DNA of 25,052 nt from CAZDXJ01 sp964509475 (GTDB taxonomy: Bacteria > Pseudomonadota > Gammaproteobacteria > Methylococcales > Methylomonadaceae): contig CAZDXJ010000034.1 in assembly GCA_964509475.1 (NCBI GenBank), positions 1-25,052 of the forward strand. The letters are read 5' to 3'. The notes under the pieces are model-generated. The model made no database searches, had not been told where the DNA came from, and saw nothing but the letters and a program-made list of their open reading frames with translations. The position numbers were made by a program, and so were the translations under genes. Position 1 is the first letter of the stretch. Every line of letters starts with the position of its first letter. This document shows, piece by piece, positions 7,733-14,803 of the stretch.

Positions 7733-9406
7733 ATGTCTGATATAGAAATTGCCCAACAGGCACAAATGCAACCCATCATTGAACTGGCGAAACAGCAATA
7801 CGGTATTGCCGCCGAACATCTGGACCCTTACGGGCACTACAAAGCCAAACTGTCATTGGAGTATGTCAACCAATTACAGGACAGGCCCGATGGCAAACTG
7901 ATTTTGGTGACCGCCATCAGTCCGACGCCGGCCGGGGAAGGTAAAACCACGACCACCGTCGGTTTGGGCGATGCGATGAATCGCCTGGGTAAAAAAACCT
8001 TGATCTGTTTGCGGGAGCCGTCGCTGGGACCGTGTTTTGGGGTCAAGGGCGGCGCTGCCGGTGGTGGTTATGCGCAGGTTGTACCTATGGAAGACATCAA
8101 CCTGCATTTTACCGGTGATTTTCATGCCATCGGCGTGGCCCATAATTTATTATCGGCGATGATCGATAATCACATTCATCACGGCAACGCTTTGGATATT
8201 GATGCCCGGCGTATTCAATGGAAGCGGGTGGTGGATATGAATGACCGCGCCTTGCGCCAGGTAACTGTGGGCATGGGCGGGCCAGCCAATGGTTATTTAC
8301 GTGAAGACGGTTATGATATTGTGGTCGCTTCCGAGATCATGGCAATTTTATGTCTGGCGACTGATCGCGCCGATTTGAAGGCGCGCCTGGGGCGTATTGT
8401 CATCGGTTACAAAAAAGATCGGGTGACGCCTGTATACGCATCGGATTTGCAGGCACAGGGCGCGATGGCCGCGTTACTGAAAGATGCCATCAAACCCAAT
8501 CTGGTGCAAACCCTGGAAAACAATCTTGCCTTGATACACGGCGGCCCGTTTGCCAATATCGCGCACGGTTGTAACACCGTTACCGCCACCAAAACCGCTT
8601 TGAAACTGGCGGATTACGCCATCACTGAAGCCGGTTTCGGCGCCGATCTAGGTGCCGAGAAATTCGTCGATATCAAATGCCGTATGGCCGGTTTGCAACC
8701 GTCCGCCGTTGTGCTGGTTGCAACCGCCCGGGCCTTGAAATTTCATGGTGGTGCAGGCAAAGAGGAACTGAACCGGGAAAACCTGGAAGCACTGGAAAAA
8801 GGCTTTGTCAATCTGGAGCGGCATCTGCGCAATATCACCCAGCATTATGGTTTGCCTTGTGTGGTCTGTATCAATCATTTCAGCTTTGATAGCGAGGCGG
8901 AACTGGCCTTGCTGCAGGGAAAATGCGCTGATTTGGACGTGAAATGCGTTGTTTCCAGACATTGGGCGGAAGGCGGGGCCGGCGCCGAACAACTCGCCCG
9001 GGAATTGCTCGAGATCGTGGACAATCGTGAACCGGGTTGCCGTTTCGTTTATGATGATGATCGGAGTCTATGGCAAAAAATTGAAACCATCGCGACTAAG
9101 TTATACGGCGCCGCCGGTATTTCGGCCAGCCCCAAAGTGAAAAAACAAATTGAGGATTGGCAGTCGGATTACGGTCATTTTCCGGTGTGTATTGCCAAAA
9201 CCCAAATGTCGTTTTCCACCGATCCTTTGGCCAAGGGCGCACCTTCCGGGCATAATGTGGAAATTCGGGAAGTACGCCTGGCCAATGGCGCCGGTTTTAT
9301 CGTCGCTGTTGCCGGCGACATGATGACCATGCCGGGGCTGCCGAAAATACCGGCTGCCGAACGGATTGATATTACCGATGACGGCACCATTACCGGTTTG
9401 TTTTAA
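7733..9406 (+). CDS. ftfL: Formate-tetrahydrofolate ligase
   Basis: Uses ATP to attach formate to tetrahydrofolate, giving 10-formyl-H4F; in methylotrophs it is the entry of formate carbon to assimilation. The 557-residue length is usual. The family P-loop is visible at about residues 63-73 (TPAGEGKTTTT), followed by REPSLGPCFGVKGGAAGGGYAQV, NLHFTGDFHAI, HGGPFANIAHGCN, TEAGFGADLGAEKF and, near the end, GDMMTMPGLPK. An AAGGAG lies eight bases before the ATG and the gene follows glyA by 30 bases, so it closes the operon. Methenyl-H4F cyclohydrolase (fch), which links FtfL to MtdA, is not in the window. Confidence 0.96.
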   Translation: MSDIEIAQQAQMQPIIELAKQQYGIAAEHLDPYGHYKAKLSLEYVNQLQDRPDGKLILVTAISPTPAGEGKTTTTVGLGDAMNRLGKKTLICLREPSLGPCFGVKGGAAGGGYAQVVPMEDINLHFTGDFHAIGVAHNLLSAMIDNHIHHGNALDIDARRIQWKRVVDMNDRALRQVTVGMGGPANGYLREDGYDIVVASEIMAILCLATDRADLKARLGRIVIGYKKDRVTPVYASDLQAQGAMAALLKDAIKPNLVQTLENNLALIHGGPFANIAHGCNTVTATKTALKLADYAITEAGFGADLGAEKFVDIKCRMAGLQPSAVVLVATARALKFHGGAGKEELNRENLEALEKGFVNLERHLRNITQHYGLPCVVCINHFSFDSEAELALLQGKCADLDVKCVVSRHWAEGGAGAEQLARELLEIVDNREPGCRFVYDDDRSLWQKIETIATKLYGAAGISASPKVKKQIEDWQSDYGHFPVCIAKTQMSFSTDPLAKGAPSGHNVEIREVRLANGAGFIVAVAGDMMTMPGLPKIPAAERIDITDDGTITGLF

Positions 9407-9449
9407 TCGGTTTTAACAAATCTGCGGTCATTTAATTGCGGCTACAGGG

Positions 9450-10148
9450 CTACAGGGGCAATTCATGAATTGCCCCTGTATAATGGCGTAATGCGTCGAT
9501 GTCTGGAATCTGGATGTTTTTGCCTTCCACCCGAATCAGGTTTTTCTGACTGAGTTGTTGCAGAATCCGGGAAAAGGTTTCCGGACGCACGGACAGACGC
9601 GAGGCTAAAACCGATTTTGGGGTTTGCCAATGCAGGGTATAAGGCGAGGTGGCGTTTGGCGGCAGTTCCCGTAATAAAAAATGAATCACGCGCATGTTTG
9701 CGTTTTGCAGGGTTAATTGTTCAATGTCCTGAATGGTGCCATGCAGGCGTTTACTCATTGCCGCCAGAATTTTCAGACAGGTCGGCGCTGAATTTTCCAG
9801 CAATTTATAAAATATTTTCATATCAATCCGGAGCAGGCGTGATCCGGTCAAGGCTTGCGCGTTGACCGGATAAACTTTTCCTTGCATGAACATCACAGCT
9901 TCGGCAAAGGTTTGTCCTTCCCGAATCAATTCAATCACTTTTTCATCACCATCGGCAGACAGACGGTACAACTTGATACTGCCTTTGATCAGCAAATAAA
10001 AATGATGCGCGTCTTGTCCTTGCCGGAACAAATGCTCGCCTTCCTTTAACGCGACAAAAACGGAACAGGCGCTGATTCGATCCATTTGATCGGTGTCGAA
10101 ATGGGTGAATAATAAATGCTTACGCAATAACTCTCTCATTGTAGCCAC
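9450..10148 (-). CDS. Crp/Fnr-family regulator, DNR-like
   Basis: A 232-residue regulator with a cyclic-nucleotide-binding fold at about residues 10-125 (LKEGEHLFRQGQDAHHFYLLIKGSIKLYR is the beta-roll signature) and a C-terminal winged HTH (TPKSVLASRLSVRPETFSRILQQLSQKNLI). It lacks the N-terminal cysteine cluster of Fnr, so an iron-sulfur oxygen sensor is unlikely. A DNR-type (NO/heme) sensor fits better, given that it is divergent from hcp with a matching box between them (10149-10162). Regulation of hcp and perhaps of itself is an inference. The last nine codons and the stop lie in a 30-base perfect palindrome (9451-9480), so the C-terminal tail GAIHELPL appears to be contributed by a repeat. 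Alternative start: ATG at 10139. Confidence 0.88.
   Translation of the reverse strand: MATMRELLRKHLLFTHFDTDQMDRISACSVFVALKEGEHLFRQGQDAHHFYLLIKGSIKLYRLSADGDEKVIELIREGQTFAEAVMFMQGKVYPVNAQALTGSRLLRIDMKIFYKLLENSAPTCLKILAAMSKRLHGTIQDIEQLTLQNANMRVIHFLLRELPPNATSPYTLHWQTPKSVLASRLSVRPETFSRILQQLSQKNLIRVEGKNIQIPDIDALRHYTGAIHELPL
9451..9480. repeat. 30-bp perfect palindrome (REP-like), possible bidirectional terminator
   Basis: TACAGGGGCAATTCA (9451-9465) is followed at once by its exact reverse complement (9466-9480), forming a 15-bp stem. It lies between the convergent ftfL and Crp/Fnr genes and overlaps the 3' end of the latter. There is no T run, so it is not a classic intrinsic terminator, though it could act at both ends. 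A partial copy of one arm (CTACAGGG) lies just outside at 9442-9449. It resembles dispersed REP palindromes, and its core AATTCAT is shared with the element at 24716-24854. Confidence 0.85.
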
Positions 10149-10162
10149 TTGATTCAGGTCAA
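10149..10162. promoter_or_regulatory. FNR/DNR-type operator upstream of hcp
   Basis: TTGATTCAGGTCAA matches the FNR/DNR consensus TTGAT-N4-ATCAA in nine of ten defined positions. It abuts the start codon of the divergent regulator gene and is centred at 10155.5. With a TACAGT -10 candidate at 10186-10191 the transcription start would be near 10198, placing the box close to -42, the standard class II activator position. The same site would lie over the regulator's own start, allowing autoregulation. Confidence 0.7.
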
Positions 10163-10185
10163 TTACAATACAGACGTCTGCTTGC

Positions 10186-10218
10186 TACAGTGCGCCCGTT
10201 TTTAATCACTTCAGGAGA
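10186..10218 (+). promoter_or_regulatory. hcp -10 element and ribosome-binding site
   Basis: TACAGT at 10186-10191 is the best -10 candidate, with no good -35, as expected for an activator-dependent promoter. AGGAGAG at about 10212-10218 lies five bases before the hcp ATG at 10224. Confidence 0.5.
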
Positions 10219-10223
10219 GTAAC

Positions 10224-11888
10224 ATGTTTTGTTATCAATGCGAACAGACTACACGTTCCGAGGCAGGCGACGGCTGTGCGGCGGCCAGGGGTATCTGCGG
10301 CAAAGATGCGGTTACGGCGGATTTGCAGGATTTGCTGGTTCATGCCATCAAGGGGATAGCCCAATATGCGAAGCGTGCCCGGGAACTGGGCGTCAATTCG
10401 CCGGATGCCGATGCGTTTATGCTCTATGGTCTGTTTACCACCTTGACCAATGTAAATTTTAACGCCAATCGTTTTGTCCAGTTAATCCAGGAAGCCGCAC
10501 AAAGGCGTGACCAAATCAAGGCGCTTTATGAAAATGCCGCCCGGAAAAAAGGGCTTGCAGCCGAGGTATTGCCGGGATCGGCAAGCTGGACTCCGGCCAA
10601 GACCCAGGCCGAACTGTTGATTCAGGCAAAAGCCGCCGCCATTAACAAGGACCTTGATAAGGTTGGTGATGATATTACCGGATTACGGGCGATGCTGCTT
10701 TATGGTCTTAAGGGAACAGCAGCTTACGCTTATCATGCCCATGCCCTGGGCTATGATGATCAGGAAATTTTCGCCCGTATTGAAAACGGACTGGATTTTC
10801 TGGCGGGCGATCCGGTGGATATGGAGGCCTTGCTGGAGCAATGCCTGGAAGTGGGGCGCCTGAATCTGAAAGTCATGGAATTGCTGGATGCGGCCAATAC
10901 CGGAAAACTGGGTGCGCAGGAACCGGCTACGGTGCGTATTACGCCAATCAAGGGGAAAGCCATTTTGGTAAGCGGTCATGATATGCAGGATTTACTGGAT
11001 TTACTGGAGCAAACCCGGGGTATGGGGATTCATGTTTATACCCACGGTGAAATGTTACCGGCCCATGCTTACCCGAAACTCAAGGCTTATCCTCATCTGG
11101 CAGGTAATTATGGTACCGCCTGGCAGAATCAGCATGAAGAGTTTGCCGCCTTTCCAGGGCCAATTCTGATGACCTCCAACTGCTTGATTGAGCCGTTGCC
11201 CAGTTACCGGGGGCGTATTTTTACAGCCGGTCCTGTCGATTGGCCCGGCGTTCGCCATATCAGTGATGGCAATTTTATGCCGATCATTCAGGTAGCCAAA
11301 GCGATGCCCGGGTTCAAGGAAGATGCAGAAGAAAAAACCATCACCGTCGGCTTTGGCCGTCATACCGTTATGAGCGTTGCCGATCAGGTGGTTGAGGCCG
11401 TGAAAAGCGGTGCCATTCGGCATTTCTTTTTGATCGGCGGTTGTGATGGCGCCGCGCCAGGGCGTAATTATTATACTGAAGTTGCGGAAAAAGCACCGGA
11501 GAATACCGTCATCATGACTCTGGGCTGTGGCAAATACCGTTTCCATAAACAAGATTTCGGGTCGATTGGCGGCATTCCCCGTCTTTTGGATATCGGCCAA
11601 TGCAATGACACCTATTCGGCAATTCAGATCGCCAGTGCGCTGGCCAGGGAATTTGACTGTGGCGTTAACGATCTGCCCTTGACTTTAATGATTTCCTGGT
11701 TTGAGCAAAAAGCGGTAGCGGTTTTGTTGACTTTATTGTCTCTGGGTATACGAGGCATCCATTTAGGGCCGACATTGCCAGCGTTTTTGACGCCGAATCT
11801 GCTGGCAATTCTGGTGGATAAATTTGATATTCGAGCCAATGGCAAAGCGGCCGAGGATATTGCGGCTGCCTTGAACCAGGCAGCCTGA
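10224..11888 (+). CDS. hcp: Hybrid cluster protein (hydroxylamine / NO reductase) Hcp
   Basis: Hcp reduces hydroxylamine in vitro and is thought to act as a high-affinity NO reductase protecting cytoplasmic enzymes from nitrosative damage. The product has 554 residues. The N-terminal cluster cysteines are Cys3, Cys6, Cys18 and Cys25 (CX2CX11CX6C), the pattern of facultative-anaerobe enzymes such as that of E. coli. All expected hybrid-cluster ligands are present: His252, Glu276, Cys320, Cys407 (in GGCDGAAPG), Cys435 (LGCGKY), Cys460 (GQCNDT), Glu494 and Lys496 (WFEQKA). It is followed after 55 bases by its reductase gene and preceded by an FNR/DNR-type box. In a methanotroph it would meet hydroxylamine and NO made when methane monooxygenase oxidises ammonia. 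Confidence 0.97.
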   Translation: MFCYQCEQTTRSEAGDGCAAARGICGKDAVTADLQDLLVHAIKGIAQYAKRARELGVNSPDADAFMLYGLFTTLTNVNFNANRFVQLIQEAAQRRDQIKALYENAARKKGLAAEVLPGSASWTPAKTQAELLIQAKAAAINKDLDKVGDDITGLRAMLLYGLKGTAAYAYHAHALGYDDQEIFARIENGLDFLAGDPVDMEALLEQCLEVGRLNLKVMELLDAANTGKLGAQEPATVRITPIKGKAILVSGHDMQDLLDLLEQTRGMGIHVYTHGEMLPAHAYPKLKAYPHLAGNYGTAWQNQHEEFAAFPGPILMTSNCLIEPLPSYRGRIFTAGPVDWPGVRHISDGNFMPIIQVAKAMPGFKEDAEEKTITVGFGRHTVMSVADQVVEAVKSGAIRHFFLIGGCDGAAPGRNYYTEVAEKAPENTVIMTLGCGKYRFHKQDFGSIGGIPRLLDIGQCNDTYSAIQIASALAREFDCGVNDLPLTLMISWFEQKAVAVLLTLLSLGIRGIHLGPTLPAFLTPNLLAILVDKFDIRANGKAAEDIAAALNQAA

Positions 11889-11943
11889 ATGTATTTGTTG
11901 CGGGATGGCGCCGGTGCTGTCCCGCGTGGATTCGGAGATCATC

Positions 11944-12966
11944 ATGTCTTATATCATTACCTTGCAAACCCGCGACCAGCAGCAATTCGAGTTTCCATGT
12001 ACCGATGGGCAAACGGTTCAGGATGCCGCTGAAGCTGCGGGTTTTCTGTTGCCAGCTATTTGCAAGGCGGGCCATTGCGGCACCTGTCTGGGCCGTTGTC
12101 AAAACGGTGGTTTTCAATTGGCCGACTATAACCCGGACGCCCTTCCGGAAGAAGCAATCCAGCGCCATGAAACCTTGTTATGCCGGACTTTCCCGGAAAG
12201 TGATTTGCAAATTCAGGTGCCTTATGAAGCTGACCGGATTCAACATCGGCGTAATCCTGTTCGGGAAGCCCATATTGTGCAAATCCAGGCCATTGCCGGG
12301 CGTACCCTTGAACTCAAGGTTCAATTACAGGAAGACCTTGAAACAGGGCTTGGATTTGAGTTTGAACCCGGGCAATATGTCGAACTGGAAATTCCCGGGC
12401 AAGGGCTAAAACGCGCTTATTCCCTGGCCAATACGCCAAATTGGGAAGGCCGGTTGGAGTTTTTGATCCGTTTGCAGGAGAATGGGCAGTTTTCCCGCTT
12501 TCTACAACAGGCAAAAGCCGGTACGCCGCTGCGTGTGCATGGCCCGTCTGGAACCTTTGCTCTACAAACACAAAGCCTTAATAAGCGTTGTTTTGTCGCC
12601 GGTGGGACAGGGCTTGCACCTTTTTTGTCGATATTGCGGCGAATGGCGGAATGGGGCGAGGATTGGCCGACACATCTGATTTTCGGAGTAACCCATGAAC
12701 GTGAAATGATGTGCCAGAATGAATTGGCGCAGCTTCAGCAAACCTTGAGTCAATTAACAGTACAGCAATGCGTATGGCAACCTGTGGCATCGTGGACTGG
12801 CTTTGTGGGCACGCCAACCCAGGCTTTGCAGAATTATCTTGAACAGGAAGAGACGCAACCGGATATTTATTTATGCGGTCCGCCTCTATTGGTGGAAACG
12901 GCCACCGATGTGGCTTTGCAAGCAGGAATAAGCGAACAACAGATTTATACTGAACGATTCATCTAA
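11944..12966 (+). CDS. hcr: NADH-dependent Hcp reductase (N-terminal ferredoxin, FAD/NAD flavoprotein)
   Basis: Passes electrons from NAD(P)H to Hcp. From the ATG at 11944 (GGAG upstream) it has 340 residues; an upstream in-frame ATG at 11905 would add 13 residues and lacks a good ribosome-binding site. Domains in order: a [2Fe-2S] ferredoxin at about 1-90 with Cys40, Cys45, Cys48 and Cys80; an FAD-binding beta barrel with RAYSLANTP near residue 155; and an NAD domain with GGTGLAPFLSILRRM and CGPPLLVE. This order is that of methane-monooxygenase or benzoate-dioxygenase reductases. E. coli Hcr has its ferredoxin at the C terminus. Assignment as Hcr rests on operon position, since MmoC-like oxygenase reductases have the same architecture and no oxygenase gene is nearby. 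Confidence 0.85.
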   Translation: MSYIITLQTRDQQQFEFPCTDGQTVQDAAEAAGFLLPAICKAGHCGTCLGRCQNGGFQLADYNPDALPEEAIQRHETLLCRTFPESDLQIQVPYEADRIQHRRNPVREAHIVQIQAIAGRTLELKVQLQEDLETGLGFEFEPGQYVELEIPGQGLKRAYSLANTPNWEGRLEFLIRLQENGQFSRFLQQAKAGTPLRVHGPSGTFALQTQSLNKRCFVAGGTGLAPFLSILRRMAEWGEDWPTHLIFGVTHEREMMCQNELAQLQQTLSQLTVQQCVWQPVASWTGFVGTPTQALQNYLEQEETQPDIYLCGPPLLVETATDVALQAGISEQQIYTERFI

Positions 12967-12968
12967 AA

Positions 12969-13000
12969 AGGGCACCCAAGCGGAAACTCCTGCGTGCCCT
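12969..13000 (+). terminator. Possible hcp-hcr terminator hairpin
   Basis: AGGGCAC (12969-12975) pairs with GTGCCCT (12994-13000) across an 18-base loop, three bases after the hcr stop. No T run follows, so it may be a weak or Rho-assisted terminator or a stability hairpin. The rest of the 298-base gap to the protease gene shows one short inverted repeat (GGTCA-N6-TGACC, 13094-13109), a TTGACA at 13118-13123 without a good -10, and the palindrome TTGATAATCAA (13225-13235). Confidence 0.4.
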
Positions 13001-13236
13001 GTAATTATCTGTGTCTCTGGATGCCGTCATGAAAGGCAAGGCATCGGGGCGTATTGGTCTTGTTTTTTGTGCCAGGTTCCCCCATATTGAACAGGTCAGA
13101 CCTTTGACCGGAATGTTTTGACATAAGGATTCAAGATGCCGTTCGTCGGCTTGTCGGAAGGTTGCGGAAGCGGTCGGAATATCAAAACATGATTTAAATA
13201 CGAATTAAGAGCTGGATTCTTTTATTGATAATCAAG

Positions 13237-13257
13237 TCCTTAATTCACATTTAAGGA
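13237..13257 (+). promoter_or_regulatory. Hairpin enclosing the htrA ribosome-binding site (possible RNA thermometer)
   Basis: TCCTTAA (13237-13243) is an exact reverse complement of TTAAGGA (13251-13257), with the loop TTCACAT. The right arm contains most of the Shine-Dalgarno AAGGAG (13253-13258), six bases before the ATG at 13265. The stem is short and AU-rich (five A-U, two G-C), so it would be marginal at growth temperature and open on warming, as in known RNA thermometers. The geometry is seen directly; the thermosensing role is inferred. Confidence 0.5.
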
Positions 13258-13264
13258 GTAGACT

Positions 13265-14749
13265 ATGAATCGACTTGTAAAAATGCAGTTAGTTGTCTGG
13301 ATTATTGCCGGGATATTTTCGTTACCCGTTTTTGCCGCAGACGATGGCGGGGTTGAAAACCTGCGCCGAACCGGTAAAGCGTTTGCTTCCGTGGCCCGCA
13401 AGGTATCGCCTTCGGTGGTATTTATCCAGGTTGAAAGTATTCAGAGCCGCGGATCAGGCCAGGCGCCATTCGGCGGAGGGCAGCCGTTTCCGTTTGACGA
13501 TGATTTTTTTCGGCGCTTTTTTGGCGGCCCGTTGCCGCCAGGATTTTCCGCGCCACCTGGACAAGGCCGCCCGCAGGCGCCCCAACAACATAGGGTTAGC
13601 CAGGGTTCCGGTTTTGTGTTCAGGGTCGATAGCGGCATGTTTTCCAGCAAAACCTATATCATGACCAACAACCATGTGGTAAAAAATGCCGACAAGATTC
13701 AGGTCAAATTCCAAAACGGCATGGAATACGAGGCCAAGGTAACCGGCGCCGATCCAAAATCCGATGTGGCGGTTATCGAAGTCAAGGCGGATACGGTACC
13801 GGCGTTGGCTTTGGGCGATTCCAACAAGCTCGAAGTCGGTGAATGGGTGATTGCGATTGGCAATCCCTTTGGGTTGAGTCATACCCTGACCGTGGGTGTG
13901 GTCAGCGCCAAGGGCCGAACCAGTATCGGTATCAATGATTATGAGGATTTTATCCAGACCGATGCGGCCATCAATCCAGGCAATTCAGGCGGTCCCCTGG
14001 TCAATCTGGATGGCGCCGTGATTGGTATGAATACCGCGATTTTCAGCCGCAGTGGCGGATATATGGGGATTGGTTTTGCCATTCCCATCAATCTGGCAAA
14101 ATCCATCGCTCAGCAGTTGATCGATAAAGGCGAGGTGGTGCGCGGTTATCTGGGCATTGTCATTCAACCCTTGACCGCAGATTTGGCCGAGTCCTTCCAT
14201 ATCCAGCCTGGAGAAGGCATTTTGGTGGCTCAGGTTTCCGAAAACTCACCGGCAGCGCACGCGGGATTGCGTCAAGGCGACATCATTTTGTCTTATCGGG
14301 GAAGAAAGGTTAAAAATGTGGGCGGCTTTCGCAACCGGGTAGCACTAACTCAACCGGGCAGCACAGTCAAGATGGGAATTTTGCGGGATGGCAAACCGGA
14401 AATCCTGAATGTGCGTATCGGTAAACTGAATGCAAACACAACGGTCGCTTCCAGTTCACAATCGGATTCCGGGGAAATCGGTATCACGGTGCAGGATATT
14501 ACCTCGCAACTGGCAGAACAGTTTCATGCCAGACCGGGAGAAGGGGTGATTGTGACCCAGGTGCGTCCTGGCTCCATTGCCGCCATGGCCGGTTTGCAAC
14601 CGGGTACGGTGATTTTGCAGGTCAACCGGCAGACGGTTAAAAATGTACGCCAGTTCAGAACGCTGATCCGGCAGGCTGAACAAGACAAGAAATTATTGTT
14701 GTTGATTCGGCAAGACAATTATCAGCGCTATGTGGTGTTGCGCTGGTAA
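13265..14749 (+). CDS. htrA: Periplasmic HtrA/DegP-DegQ-type serine endoprotease
   Basis: A Do-family protease that degrades and refolds damaged periplasmic proteins. The 494-residue precursor has a signal peptide (positive start, hydrophobic core, cleavage likely after FSLPVFA at about residue 24). The trypsin-like domain holds the catalytic triad His137 (NNHVV), Asp167 (KSDVAVIE) and Ser241 (NPGNSGGPL). A Gly/Pro/Phe-rich loop (about 60-110) corresponds to the LA loop. Two PDZ domains follow (about 280-385 and 398-494), both with a GEGIxVxQVxxxSxAxxAGLxxGxxI signature. Both PDZ domains fit DegP, DegQ or MucD equally well. The ribosome-binding site lies in a hairpin, suggesting temperature control. 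A strong intrinsic terminator follows. Confidence 0.93.
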   Translation: MNRLVKMQLVVWIIAGIFSLPVFAADDGGVENLRRTGKAFASVARKVSPSVVFIQVESIQSRGSGQAPFGGGQPFPFDDDFFRRFFGGPLPPGFSAPPGQGRPQAPQQHRVSQGSGFVFRVDSGMFSSKTYIMTNNHVVKNADKIQVKFQNGMEYEAKVTGADPKSDVAVIEVKADTVPALALGDSNKLEVGEWVIAIGNPFGLSHTLTVGVVSAKGRTSIGINDYEDFIQTDAAINPGNSGGPLVNLDGAVIGMNTAIFSRSGGYMGIGFAIPINLAKSIAQQLIDKGEVVRGYLGIVIQPLTADLAESFHIQPGEGILVAQVSENSPAAHAGLRQGDIILSYRGRKVKNVGGFRNRVALTQPGSTVKMGILRDGKPEILNVRIGKLNANTTVASSSQSDSGEIGITVQDITSQLAEQFHARPGEGVIVTQVRPGSIAAMAGLQPGTVILQVNRQTVKNVRQFRTLIRQAEQDKKLLLLIRQDNYQRYVVLRW

Positions 14750-14777
14750 GCGGCTGGTTTTTGCTTGCCCTTTTTGA

Positions 14778-14803
14778 CCCGGCGCCCTGGTGCCGGGTTT
14801 TTT
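14778..14803 (+). terminator. Intrinsic terminator of htrA
   Basis: CCCGGCGCC and GGTGCCGGG form a nine-pair stem with one G-U, followed directly by TTTTTT (14798-14803). It overlaps the last codon and stop of the convergent cca gene. On the opposite strand there is no T run after the stem, so it serves mainly htrA. Confidence 0.88.

Noticed and set aside
11944..12966. Assignment of the flavoprotein as a methane monooxygenase reductase (MmoC)
   Set aside because: The domain order fits, but it directly follows hcp and no soluble methane monooxygenase subunit genes are in the window; Hcp reductase is the better-supported reading.
13225..13235. TTGATAATCAA upstream of htrA as an FNR-type box
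   Set aside because: The half-sites match but the spacer is one base rather than four, so it does not fit FNR/DNR binding; it may form a small hairpin only.
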